Positions 36,401 to 43,725 of a DNA stretch of 64,000 nt are shown here, piece after piece (within the stretch, counting starts at the first letter, position 1; each line of letters begins with the position of its first letter). The notes below the pieces were generated by a model that was given only the letters and a program-made list of their open reading frames with translations, made no database searches and was not told the origin of the DNA. Position numbers and translations under genes: made by a program. This DNA is from Ephemerocybe angulata (Eukaryota > Basidiomycota > Agaricomycetes > Agaricales > Psathyrellaceae), in assembly GCA_013368325.1 (NCBI GenBank), contig JAACJK010000005.1, positions 310,001-374,000 on the forward strand, in the 5' to 3' direction.

Positions 36401-39400
36401 CCAACCGAACGCTGTCCTGGATTTGGAGGCATTCGGGGGCTGCGATGGATAACCGCACAGACTGGGAAGCAGAAAGTATGTGTGTTAAATTTACTCAGCG
36501 CCAATGTGTACTCATGTCGATGAACAGCGATTAAGGTTGAGTGGGCGAAGTCACGGGCCCGAGCGTGTCGCTATAGTGAGGAGATCAATATCGTAAAAGA
36601 AGAAATGAATCGAACTAGTCGATTCATCTTGTGGAAGCAGAAGGAGTGGACTAAGCTGGGAGTCGCGAAGCAGGAGCACGCAAAGGCCAATGGGCTACCA
36701 GCAATTCCGGACGAGTACGTTGAAGGGCTTCGAGCCTATGCTTCCCGTCAGGCATCGATGTGGCATGGATTACAGAGGCGGTTCGAGCATGGGTGGCAGA
36801 GCGTAGACAAGCGGATCTCAGAGGCGCGAAGGGAGATAGAGTTACCAGCAGTGTACTATGCAAGGAAAGATAGGGAAAGCCGGGACTTAGGCGTCGAGCC
36901 ACGAGCCAACACACAGGAGTCTTCCTCAGCGGATGGCGTAGATGACATGGTCATGTAGTGTTAGTACTTTTGACTATATCATTTATCTTAACTCGCCCGA
37001 AGAGAACTTTGACTAGGTTCAATCTCGCAATGCATCACAAAGGGATATATAATGGCCGCCGGAGGTGATGTATTACGGATCACACGGGTCAACAGTTAAG
37101 CGCCCGTTGCCTCCTCGGGGGCTAGAATTTACAAAGCCTTACATATACGATATATCTTTATAGCACGTTCTGTTCGGACAAGAAGTTCGGGTGCCCGTAG
37201 CCCTTGTCTCCTCGGTGGCTCCATTCGGTGTGGCTTCTTGCTCGCCAACCTTCCTTTATCCACCCCTGATCCTGACGTACTTGCTGTGCTCGAGGTGGGG
37301 CGGACAGCTGGTGGGAGGGCTGGTGGGAGTTTAGCGGCAGTGCTTAGGTGAGTTGGTGGTTGAGGAACCGGTGAGTAGAAGCCGCAGTGGAGGGCTTGTT
37401 GAAGGGCCGGTGGGAGTGTGTCGGAAATGAGGTGTCTAAGGAAATAGATAAATTTTGAGGAGAGCGGTGAAAATGACCATGCACTTACAGCACACGTCGA
37501 ATGTCCCCCGTAGTTATATCGGCTCCCTCCCAAGCCGGAGCAGTGTCGTCAATCTCGATAGTGTTCGGAAAGACCCAGTCGCCTCGATCGTCCTCACCCT
37601 CATCGTCACTTTCGTCGTCTACGTCGCTATACTCGCCTCGCTCATGTCTCTCTTCCCTCTCTTGTACTTGCCTCGCCTCCCGCCTTTCACTTGCCTCGTC
37701 TTCCTCCTTCAACCAACTCCAGTACGCCGCCGTGTTCGTCCATACCTTCACAGTTTCCCCCCAGCTGTCGAAAATTTCGTAGTAACCAGGGTCTGGTTGC
37801 ACCGTCAATTTGCGACGGGGAGGCATGGGGGTGGGGGTAGAAGAAAGGGGTTATGAAGAGATATCGGCTCCGTGTCAGTTAATTAGGCTGGGAAATGATA
37901 CATCAAGCCCCATAGAAAAGGAATGATGCATTAGAAGCTAGGAGGGAGTAATGGCGAGTGGAACTATTGAGCGGGAAGTGCCACACAATGCATCAGTCCT
38001 CAGACCGACCGAGGGCATCTGGACACAGAGACTGATACATCAGACCTAAAATATCAGCAGGAATAAGGCTTTGAGTGTGATGCATTAAGGACCGACGGAG
38101 GCTATCGTACTAGTGCGCAGGGAGTGATACATCAGATCTAAAAAAAAATCAGTAGGGATAAGGCTTCGAATGTGATGCATTAAGCGCCGGAGAGCGGTCC
38201 CGGAGAGAGCGGAAAGACAGTCCAGGGATCGCTGACTGCAGGCGCCGTAATGCATCAGTCCTCGAACCCCAGGTATCATACCGGGGTACAAAGGGGTGAT
38301 GCATTAGAGTTGAAAAAGGAGAAATGAGGTTTCGGTTGATGCATTGGAGGCACGGAAAGTGATACATCGGACCTAGGGTATCAGTAAGAATAAGGCTTGG
38401 GTTTGTGATGCATTAAACTGTGAAGAGCGGCCCCGGGGGTGAGCGGGAAGCGAATGCAGGGCACGGCAAATGCAGGCCTGGGTCTACCTTGTAATGCATC
38501 AGTCCATTGGGTGGAGGTACGGAAGGCAATGCATCACGAGTGAAGCTCGAAGAAGACATTTTCAGCTCCGGGCGAGGACTATCAAAGCTATTTATCAGGC
38601 TTGAATGCCCCTTTTCCGGGATGATATGGAGGCCAATAAGGCGCCCGTGACATACATCTTCTCCTTGTAGCGTGGCACAGGGACGTGAAGGAAAACCGTC
38701 AGTGGAAGGTCGCCGAAGTACGCACCTGCCGCCTGGTATGCAAGCCCCTATCTCATATCAACGGTGATTGCCTCGTCAACCCGGTCCTTCTGGACCTGGC
38801 AGATCCTGCCAAAGCTAGAAAGAGGCACAAAGAAGATCTTGAAAAAGAAGACGCAGACACCGTTCCCAAAATGGTGGGCCAAGGCGGGAGTGATGGCGGC
38901 ACCAAAGGGCGCAAGTGCTGACGCATCTATTTGAAGATGATGCATCGAGCCCATTTGGGTGGGCACAGGCACATGTGAGGGTAATGCATGACAGAGGATA
39001 GAGCTGCTGGGACAATCAACATCGCTGTTAATGCACCTCTGGGCAGACACTGATAATCCATATATAATGCATGACTGGGGCAGATACAGGTGGTATCTTT
39101 ATGCCAGGGATCATATAGACTTCAGATATCAGTCCTAACAAGGTTACAAGCGCAAAAGAGTCTGTACACGGTGCACTCGCTTTCAGTCACCCTGTCAAGA
39201 ACGGTATCGTCAAGAATTGGGAGGACATGGACCGAGTCTGGGATCACGTCTTCCGGGAGATACGTGCCTCACCGGAGGAGCACCCCGTTCTCCTCACAGA
39301 AAGCCCATTAAATCCTAAGGCGGAAAGGGAAAAGGCCGCTCAAGTCATGTTCGAGACTTACAACATCCCCGGATTTTATCTCATCCCTTCACCTCAGTTG

Positions 39401-40228
39401 TCGCTGCACTTTCCGAGCGTTACTGCCGTCGTATGCGAACTCGGGGATACCGTCACCCATGCGGCCCCAGTATACGAGGGCTACTCTATTAAACACGCTA
39501 TCCAACGAACGGAGGTCGGTGGGAGGGACGTCACCATTCACCTTTCCAATTGCCTTGCTGAACGAGGCTACCTATTCACCACGACGAGTGACCTCGACGC
39601 AGTCCAGGGCATCAAGGAGAAGCACTGCTATATCGAGGCGGATGACTCTTCGTACATAAGTCCTAGCGCGGGTGAGACGACGTACCAGCTACCGGACGGC
39701 CAGGACGTGATTCTCGGGAATGAAAGGTTCGTGAAAAATACCCCTACCCCTCCTTAAGTTAGCCACAATTTTTTGGGCTAATCCTAGCGTGTTAGATCTC
39801 GCGCTCCCGAGGTTCTGTTCCAGCCTAGCATTGCCGGGAAAGATGAAGCAGGGCTGCACGAAGCCATCTACGGTGCTATCAATAAATGCGACCCAGAACT
39901 TCGCCATGTCCTCTATCGGAATATTGTGCTTACTGGGGATACCGCCCTTCTTCCTGGTTTGGTTCAGCGGGTACAGAGGGAGATTGCGGCGCTCGCACCG
40001 GATGGGATGAAAGTGAAGGTTAGGCCGCCTCCCTTTGGGAAGTATTCGACGTGGATCGGAGGGAGCATTTTGGCGTCGTTGTCCACGTTCCAGGATCTTT
40101 GGGTCACGCAGCAGGATTATGGAGAGGGAGGAGCGGAGGTTGTGAATCGCAGTGAGTACTTCATTGAGAAGCTTGGCATTATTGTGACCTATTGATTGGA
40201 TCTACTATGTGGAACAGAGTGCTTCTGA
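21437..40228 (+). CDS. Divergent actin-like protein, split by a 17.4-kb intron holding a KDZ transposon
   Basis: Seven exons (21437-21460, 21522-21558, 21609-21642, 21710-21772, 39133-39726, 39796-40151, 40218-40228) total 1,119 nt and 372 aa, close to actin's 375. Landmarks in order: VIENGSSLCKAGFAGEDGPR (phosphate-1 loop), SSLGRPLQGV, YVG, NGIVKNWEDMDRVW, EEHPVLLTESPLNPKAEREK, GYLFTTTS, IKEKHCYIE, YELPDG-like [35 protein letters not shown] and the canonical C-terminal RKCF. All junction phases agree. The phosphate-2 loop, DSGDGVTH in actin, is ELGDTVTH here, so nucleotide binding may be altered. The region after YVG is four residues longer than in actin. Intron 4 (21773-39132) begins GTACGT and ends ATATCAG. 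Whether such an intron is spliced in vivo is unknown; if not, the gene is disrupted. This is an actin paralogue or orphan Arp, not conventional cytoplasmic actin. Confidence 0.88.
21777..21783 (+). repeat. Candidate target-site duplication, left copy
   Basis: GTATCTT lies four bases into the fourth intron of the actin-like gene and recurs at 39093-39099 just before its 3' splice site. Seven matching bases alone are weak evidence; the strength is that excision between the copies restores a 44-nt intron. Confidence 0.5.
21840..23665. repeat. Left sub-terminal array of ATGCAT palindromes
   Basis: About 21 copies of ATGCAT occur, mostly within the 10-bp palindrome TRATGCATYA (GTGATGCATCAC, CTAATGCATTAG). 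Within this, 22470-22960 is a tandem array with a unit of about 166 bp (successive units start near 22523, 22689 and 22857), and 23516-23664 is a tandem pair of 75-bp units. There is no protein-coding content apart from the shadow of the 75-bp repeat. The arrangement resembles the sub-terminal transposase-binding arrays of hAT and CACTA elements. Confidence 0.8.
23927..27480 (-). CDS. KDZ-element cargo protein with Pro-rich middle and WWG-type C-terminus
   Basis: A multi-exon gene on the minus strand. Resolved exons: 27480-27247, 27180-26837, 26783-26655, from 26603, 25747-24451 after a junction at 25801, and 24397-23927. One or two micro-exons between 26495 and 26350 are not settled. The N-terminus (LTNRQRTYCEGFLPEYSQCR) leads into RLKEWFRWQFNPRSR and LKPYETFAKLYPEKVADAL, then an acidic Glu run, then LPSVLSAVVDPAVRKAGVLA with VGPEP. 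The middle is Pro/Ser-rich with two repeat families, DSLTPAS-type heptads (about 26010-26140) and NPNSGAGPSDGPPPP units (about 24850-25050). The C-terminal part has WWCLSQPGFR and SGPNGFVSLMMLALWWG, a combination I recall from uncharacterised proteins of mushroom genomes. Function unknown; its place beside the transposase suggests an accessory or DNA-binding role. It shares the start region with the divergent 27843 gene. Confidence 0.75.
27755..27761 (+). promoter_or_regulatory. TATA box of the 27843 gene
   Basis: TATATAA lies 82 bp ahead of the ATG at 27843, within the 362-bp divergent promoter shared with the minus-strand gene ending at 27480. Two ATGCAT palindromes (near 27550 and 27595) lie in the same interval. 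Confidence 0.5.
27843..28925 (+). CDS. KDZ-element cargo protein with RNase H1-type hybrid-binding (viroplasmin-like) C-terminus
   Basis: Six exons (27843-27957, 28008-28055, 28109-28213, 28267-28626, 28684-28738, 28802-28925) give 268 aa. The N-terminal 55 residues are helical (SPAMLRLLGNLIRAIDARHL). Then comes a single Cys pair in the DnaJ-like form ITCPRCRGTGV and an Asp-rich run. The middle ~120 residues are Ala/Pro/Thr low complexity. The C-terminus, FYTVTRGIRVGVFGGW followed by VTGVPAASYTRHRTLQAAYEAY, matches the small fold found at the N-terminus of eukaryotic RNase H1 (R-G-x-x-x-G-[IV]-[FY]-x-x-W, then a hydrophobic-aromatic-K/R-x-F/L-x-x-x-x-A-Y pattern), which binds RNA:DNA hybrids or dsRNA. 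The last junction puts the domain's Trp on a split codon. Binding of hybrids during transposition is an inference. Confidence 0.8.
28926..30575. other. Element interior without recognised gene
   Basis: Short frames only. 29640-29830 is AT-rich with TATATA runs, and 29749-29775 can form a hairpin (GTTGGTG with CACCAAC, 13-nt loop). The ORF at 28819-29331 shadows the last exon of the upstream gene. No RNA gene was seen. Confidence 0.45.
30576..31116 (+). CDS. Possible small membrane protein in the element, structure unresolved
   Basis: A first frame begins MADAQHLWARAQICDMIIGA and continues to LRAEVA, followed by a good donor (GTGAGT) at about 30793. A second frame from about 30851 to the stop at 31114-31116 reads VFDLALYASLGEPIQVRTRT and contains the hydrophobic segment WIVPFASVLVTTLILCMARC, a likely membrane span. 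The only sensible acceptor (CCCTTCAG at 30849) joins the two parts in different phases, so either another exon is missing, a frameshift is present, or only one half is coding. No family is recognised. Confidence 0.35.
31663..31669 (+). promoter_or_regulatory. TATA box of the 31760 gene
   Basis: TATATAA lies 97 bp before the ATG at 31760, with an ATGCAT palindrome immediately downstream (near 31683). Confidence 0.5.
31760..32293 (+). CDS. KDZ-element cargo protein, 141 aa, basic coiled C-terminus
   Basis: Three exons (31760-31777, 31831-32040, 32096-32293). The N-terminal part (FIPFSQEKRAYLKAQLPDYD, then EEFVLNLIEYWLGRWKVLG) resembles in pattern the first exon of the 23927-27480 cargo gene, where an R-x-Y-x-x-x-x-L-P-x-Y core is also followed by a Trp-containing helix; I infer a shared small domain. 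The second part (KIRHELDRRLQKLRRKRDQE) is strongly basic and probably coiled. The acceptor at 32095 was chosen over an earlier AG because it keeps this coiled frame open. The stop is TAA at 32291-32293. Possible DNA-binding or adaptor protein; no family name can be given. Confidence 0.6.
32322..33082 (-). CDS. KDZ-element cargo protein divergent from the transposase, 238 aa
   Basis: Two exons (33082-32994, 32949-32322) joined across a 44-nt intron (GTGAGT...CTAAACAG) in phase 2. The N-terminus MGRRAKYLTLEAKATAQKAQ, continuing through RAHRRATNEG and AARREESRRSYLKRKSPP, is highly basic, like the small bZIP-like or nuclear-localisation leaders of other transposon ORFs. The rest is helical and acidic (FEALLGLPPYPNFITSIENF; ESKVISDSWAEYKMLEDRLERL). 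It starts 162 bp from the transposase start in a head-to-head pair, so the two genes probably share one promoter and are co-expressed. Function unknown; nuclear localisation and DNA contact are inferences. Confidence 0.7.
33245..36958 (+). CDS. KDZ transposase with N-terminal CxC2-like cysteine cluster
   Basis: Nine exons (33245-33613, 33664-33876, 33926-34300, 34364-34560, 34615-34929, 34985-35394, 35446-35761, 35814-36475, 36528-36958) total 3,288 nt, 1,095 aa, the usual length for the family. The ATG sits in a CACCATGA context. After a basic leader (MTKPAKKRKLK) comes a metal-binding cluster: Cys155/158, Cys167/170, Cys177/180, then His185 and His191. The catalytic region shows KDZ signatures: YASSGVATVECARHNMKRP, DLQKGERYCNMDYIL, SYDIACQWSKHLLARL, VVPKFHLPAHVPACQ, and TPGAGLGDGEAPERGWGDVN followed by STREMGPGTRRDTLD. 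A C-terminal helical region reads WAKSRARACRYSEEINIVKEEM. No stop or frameshift is visible. The intron at 35395-35445 is a multiple of three and could be retained. It should cut and rejoin DNA at the element ends, where the ATGCAT arrays are the likely binding sites. Confidence 0.93.
37129..37826 (-). CDS. KDZ-element cargo protein, acidic, 214 aa
   Basis: Two exons (37826-37489, 37435-37129) with a 53-nt intron. The N-terminus MPPRRKLTVQPDPGYYEIFD followed by WGETVKVWTNTAAYWSWL is compact and Trp-rich, followed by a charged run and an Asp/Glu tract (DVDDESDDEGEDDRGD). After the junction (RRVLHLISDTLPPALQQALH) the protein becomes Pro/Ser/Thr-rich and ends RTERAIKIYRICKAL. It is convergent with the transposase, 170 bp away, with a GGGCGCTTAA complement between them. 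I recognise no family. Its location between transposase and right array marks it as element cargo. Confidence 0.65.
38685..38921 (+). CDS. Short ORF inside the right array, doubtful
   Basis: A 78-codon frame (MKENRQWKVAEVRTCRLVCK, later LLDLADPAKARKRHKEDLEK) has a protein-like composition with a basic/acidic helix, but no domain, no intron signals and no promoter evidence. It interrupts an otherwise palindrome-rich stretch. It may be a remnant of a gene captured by the element. Confidence 0.25.
   Translation: MKENRQWKVAEVRTCRLVCKPLSHINGDCLVNPVLLDLADPAKARKRHKEDLEKEDADTVPKMVGQGGSDGGTKGRKC
39093..39099 (+). repeat. Candidate target-site duplication, right copy
   Basis: Second GTATCTT; 33 bases further on the actin-like gene's intron ends with ATATCAG at 39132. 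Confidence 0.5.
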
Positions 40229-40425
40229 ATGGGGGACAGGATAAATATCTTTGAATGCTCGCAATTGAACATTGGTCACCGGGAAACGGCTTGAGCTTGA
40301 GATATATGCGACAATGAACCCTCGCGAGCCTGTTGTGTGACCCTACGCCGCCCTTGGGGAGCGGCATGTTCAGAGTGTCATCTGAATTCGAAGCTTATTC
40401 ACACACACGGAAACACGGTCACTGA
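40025..40425 (+). repeat. Segment duplicated at 43268-43725 (actin-like 3' end)
   Basis: The last coding exons of the actin-like gene and about 200 bp of downstream DNA reappear 3.25 kb away. Shared blocks include TTTGGCGTCGTTRTCCACG, ATGTGGAACAGAGTGCTTCT and GAATGCTCGCAATTGAACAT. Confidence 0.85.
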
Positions 40426-41020
40426 TCAGGCGTCATGCATCACAGTGCATCATTCAGGTATAGTCACATACAATGTATCCTAATACATACAGAACTGTTG
40501 ATTTTACGAGCCCAACTTCTGTGCCTGTGATGAGAGGTGAACATCTTGGTACGTACGGCGCCTGACGGGCGCCTGATGCCCCTATCGTGGGTGGCCTAAT
40601 TCGTCGCCGGAGCGCACCTAATTGGGAACGGCCCCCCGTCGCCAATCCCGTCTCCTCTCCGGCAAAGTCCCTGCCTTCGCCATCCGATCATTCGAGTCTG
40701 GCCTCATCCTATCCTTTTCGTGCCATCCTACCATTTTCCTTTCGGTTTCCTGATCATATTCCAATCAGGATGGTCATCCCCCTACTTAACATGAGCTCAG
40801 AAATACTTCCTCCCCCATGAATGTCTCGCAAACGACGAGAACTTGCAATTAAGCGCGCATAAGTGACTTTGGAGTGACTGAAACCAAAAGTGACGTGACA
40901 GTGTGACTGGAGGGGAACGAAACAAAGGACGGGTACAGCTCCATACTTTATAATTTATTCCAGCAATCTTTATAATGAGAGGGTGAGCCTCTCAACACTC
41001 AACCAACAACTCCATTCACA
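40229..41020. other. Intergenic between actin-like gene and small Gln-rich ORF
   Basis: The first 200 bp belong to the duplicated segment. A further ATGCAT palindrome lies at about 40436, outside the proposed element. A TTTATAATTTATT stretch near 40955 may serve as TATA for the next gene. No coding content was seen. Confidence 0.45.
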
Positions 41021-41446
41021 ATGGACGAATCCGCCCGTTCCCAGTCTCGGCCCCCATCCCCTAGCCCAGACTACGAATCCCCCGGCTCTCAACCGCAGCA
41101 TTCAGAGCAGCCACAACAGGCGGCCGAAGATGCTCCCAACCGGCAACGCAGCAGGACCCAGCAACAGTCACAGCAACAACTCCAGCAGCCGCAGCCGCAA
41201 GGAATCGGCGGACCTTCACAACCTCTCAACACAACTACCACCACCACCACCACCACAGCTCAAGCAGGGCAGAACACTGCACCACTCAAGCTCCGCCTCG
41301 AGCTCAACATGGATGACATCGACATAGAGATCAGGGCAGAGGTCAAGGCGCGCATCCACGGCGAGGTCATCCTCTCTCTCCTGTAAGTTCTTCGGCTTCT
41401 CTCTGCAAAGTCCAGCTGTACCTACTTGGCGACATTTAGGCAGTAA
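41021..41446 (+). CDS. Small Gln/Thr-rich protein with LKLRLELN motif, 122 aa
   Basis: Two exons (41021-41382 and 41440-41446): the second supplies only the end of a Leu codon, Gln and TAA. The first 85 residues are low complexity (Ser/Pro, a poly-Gln-rich tract and nine consecutive Thr). The conserved end, APLKLRLELNMDDIDIEIRA followed by KARIHGEVILSLL, resembles a short amphipathic signature I recall from many uncharacterised mushroom proteins (LKLRLELNLDVEIELKARIHGDVTL). Function unknown. The intron has a good GTAAGT donor. Confidence 0.6.
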
Positions 41447-41886
41447 CTGATGCCGCACCCTTGAAGTCGCTAGACGCCATTCATTGGAGTGGCTTCGATG
41501 ACAAGTACAACCGCCATCGCCGTTCCAAATCGCTTTTTGGTAAGTAGCTCGCTTTCTTCAGGCTTGATCTCAGCCAACCTGGCCCTTCTTCCGTAGATGC
41601 CAATTTTCCATTGGACGCTGACCCATGGACACGAACTGTATTATTATCTCCTGTAATATCACCAACACGACATCATATCGAATCCGAACGTAATTTATGG
41701 ACTCACTTCAGCTGTAAACCTATGACACGTTTTGGTTCTTATCCAAGGTAGGGAGTGAGGCGTCCGTAAATCTCACTGTTGCAGTAAAGGTATTGGCACG
41801 TCTCTAAATTACTGAGTAACCCATAGAGCGACGAGATAGGCACTCCGTCGATAGTCTCGGGGCTCATGTAAAGTATATGCAACACA
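41447..41886. other. Intergenic, nothing recognised
   Basis: No conserved frame. A short stretch of A/T-rich DNA (41640-41730) could hold the 3' ends of the convergent flanking genes. Confidence 0.4.
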
Positions 41887-43120
41887 TCACGACCCTTCGA
41901 TAGTCCCCACCCGACAATCCAGCCCTGAACACGCCTCCTTATCGCCTGGCCGATGCGCAACAATCCCCACATCCGTCGCCGCCAAGAATACGGCTTCTAG
42001 AACTATGCTCTGCTGATCGTTCAACAACTCGGAGGATCTGAGTTCTGGTACAGTAACGAAGCTAAACTTCTTGGAAGATTGTAGTTTGAGGGTGGTGTTG
42101 GGACTCCCTGCTTGGGTGAAGCAAAGGTAAATAGGCGAATCACAAGGAGGCGAAGACCATTTGGACTTTCGATCCGGGGGTCGGGGCTACATCACCGGAC
42201 ACGGCCAGCCCTCCGCGGGAAGGGTCTCCAGAAATAAGGTGAACGACGCGGTAAGGCTATGTAGACCTCCGATTCAGAGAAGTTTATACCAAGACGTAGA
42301 GACCAGCGTACCTGTCCATTCACTCCGACCTGGCCAATGAAAACCCTTTCGTTCAGGAACCTAAACGCAGCGGGGTTCGACGCGGTCATTCCAGGAGTGT
42401 TTTCGAATATTCGGAGGAGATTTGGGTGGAATTCGTGTTCGGCTTGGAGGTTCTGGAAGGCCAAGTTTTGGGTATATGGCTTCTTGAGTGCGAGGCCGAT
42501 AGCACCACTTGAGAGGATGCTGTTTTGGTGAAGGACTGTAGCTGGGAGTTCCACGTTACCGTCAGTGCCGGTGTCGCAATGAGGCCAACCTAGGCACAAT
42601 GTCAGCAGCCCGCGCACCGAATGGTAGAGCGCTATGATTACTTTGGACGCCAATGGGTATGATTGTACTAGTGAACGCGACAGCCCCTAGTAAGAACGGT
42701 GTGTAACGTACACGAGACTCTGGACGTCTTCCGGTCTAGTACAGAATGAGTTCTCGTCCCAGGGCGAGGATGTGGAACATACTACCGCGTGTTTCCCAAG
42801 TACAAAGAGTCAGAATCTTCTGCTTCCCCTCTGCGACCCCACACATCGTCCCATTAGACCGGCCCGTCAGTCAACGGCCAAGGCGTCCCTGCATCTACTT
42901 CACTCTTCCTGAACTAATGCCATCGTCCCACCTGAGCCTGCTGGTCTCCCTGGATCGTAGACCGAAAGCACACCGCTTCCGACGGGTCGAATACGCCAAT
43001 TGAACATCCAAGATACCGCGAAAGATCGCCTCTTGGGCTTTTGACGCCGCTGAAAGAGCTCGATAGGCACCCCACCGTCTGCGACTCGTTAATAGGCCTG
43101 AGCAATTGCCAGTACCGCAT
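41887..43120 (-). pseudogene. FIST-domain sensory protein, decayed
   Basis: Reading minus strand, the remnants appear in the order of a fungal FIST protein: TVGCLSSSFSG and IGVFDPSEAVCFRSTIQG followed by QVGRWH (43100-42914), EDVQSLVYVT then GLSRSLVQSYPLASK, VGLIATP, LPATVLHQNSILSSGAIGLA, PYRVVHLISGDPSRGGLAV and VVAHRPGDKEA-type ending (...LAATDVGIVAHRPGDKEACS). Lesions: a TAG directly after RWH where Ser is expected, a TAG before GLSRSL where Glu is expected, and a 1-nt frame change between ATP and GTDGNVEL near 42570. The 3' exons (42589-42312, 42256-42144, 42103-41887) still splice. FIST domains are predicted small-ligand sensors. With three independent breaks the gene is almost certainly non-functional. 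Confidence 0.7.
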
Positions 43121-43267
43121 CCAGTCAACTGTATCGTTCGCTGTTAGCGCAAAGAAGGATACGAGGTTCTGGTGTGTGTATCGCTCGACGACATTGCAGA
43201 TATGGTGTTCAAGGATGGAAGCAAGTTGGAAGGGTTGCGCGGGAGGATGATGGTGAGATCATAGATG

Positions 43268-43480
43268 ATTAGACCGCCTTCCTTCGAGAAATATTCGATG
43301 TGGATAGGAGGAAGTAGTTTGGCGTCGTTATCCACGTTCCAGGATCTTTGGGTCACGAAGCAGGATTATGAGGAGGGAGGAGCAGAGGTTGTGAATCGCA
43401 GTGAGTATTTGAGAAGCGGCACTACTGTGACCTATTGATTGGATCTGCTATGTGGAACAGAGTGCTTCTCTGAGATATGT
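43268..43480 (+). pseudogene. Duplicated 3' fragment of the actin-like gene
   Basis: Encodes [21 protein letters not shown] and the following VVNR...KCF region, including the same intron donor (GTGAGT) and acceptor (GGAACAG) as the complete gene at 40025-40228. Upstream of it there is no further actin sequence in frame, so it is a fragment. Differences from the parent include F-to-E and T-to-M changes and small indels, so the duplication is not very recent. Confidence 0.8.
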
Positions 43481-43725
43481 CTGAGATGTGGGGGTAGGTT
43501 ACTAGTAAATATCTTTGAATGCTCGCAATTGAACATTGTTCACCGGGAAACGGCTTGAGCTTGACATGTATGCGTCAATGATCCGTGCGTTGGAGGGAAG
43601 AGAGGTTGTGTTGACCCTGTGGGTTCTCCCCACGCGCCGCCCTGGGGCGGCATGTTCGGAGTTGGTTCGGAGTGTGTCCTGTCATCGTCTGAATTCGAAG
43701 TTTATTCACGCGGTCACCGGCTGCA
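43268..43725 (+). repeat. Second copy of the 40025-40425 segment
   Basis: Extends past the actin fragment into non-coding DNA (ACCGGGAAACGGCTTGAGCT, TCTGAATTCGAAG, TTATTCAC), with a roughly 50-bp insertion relative to the first copy. Confidence 0.85.

Larger units (their letters stand above)
37022..39080. repeat. Right sub-terminal array of ATGCAT palindromes
   Basis: About 14 ATGCAT cores lie between 37030 and 39070, mostly after 37920, within GTGATGCATTA and AATGCATCAG contexts. Copies of a longer unit (GTGATACATC...ATCAG...AATAAGGCTT...TGTGATGCATTAA) occur at about 38034-38086, 38125-38181 and 38361-38414. The motif matches that of the left array, although the surrounding unit sequence does not, arguing for functional conservation of the palindrome. 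Confidence 0.78.
21784..39092 (+). mobile_element. KDZ-family DNA transposon, ~17.3 kb, multi-gene
   Basis: The block contains a full-length KDZ transposase (33245-36958), at least five further genes, and dense TRATGCATYA palindrome arrays at both ends. It occupies almost exactly intron 4 of the actin-like gene. Candidate ends are CAGCCGGTG on the left and the complement of CACCTGTAT on the right, flanked by GTATCTT direct repeats. I could not find a convincing long terminal inverted repeat, so the outer limits may be off by tens of bases. KDZ elements are established as large, cysteine-cluster-bearing transposons expanded in mushrooms and are sometimes accompanied by TET/JBP genes; none is visible here. 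The transposase has no visible frameshift or stop, which points to recent activity. Confidence 0.8.

Noticed and set aside
21784..39092. TET/JBP dioxygenase expected with KDZ elements
   Set aside because: I looked for the HxD...H and R motifs of this family in all frames of the element and saw none.
21784..39092. Long terminal inverted repeats at the element ends
   Set aside because: Only weak similarity (CAGCCGGTG versus CACCTGTAT) could be found by eye; not strong enough to annotate.
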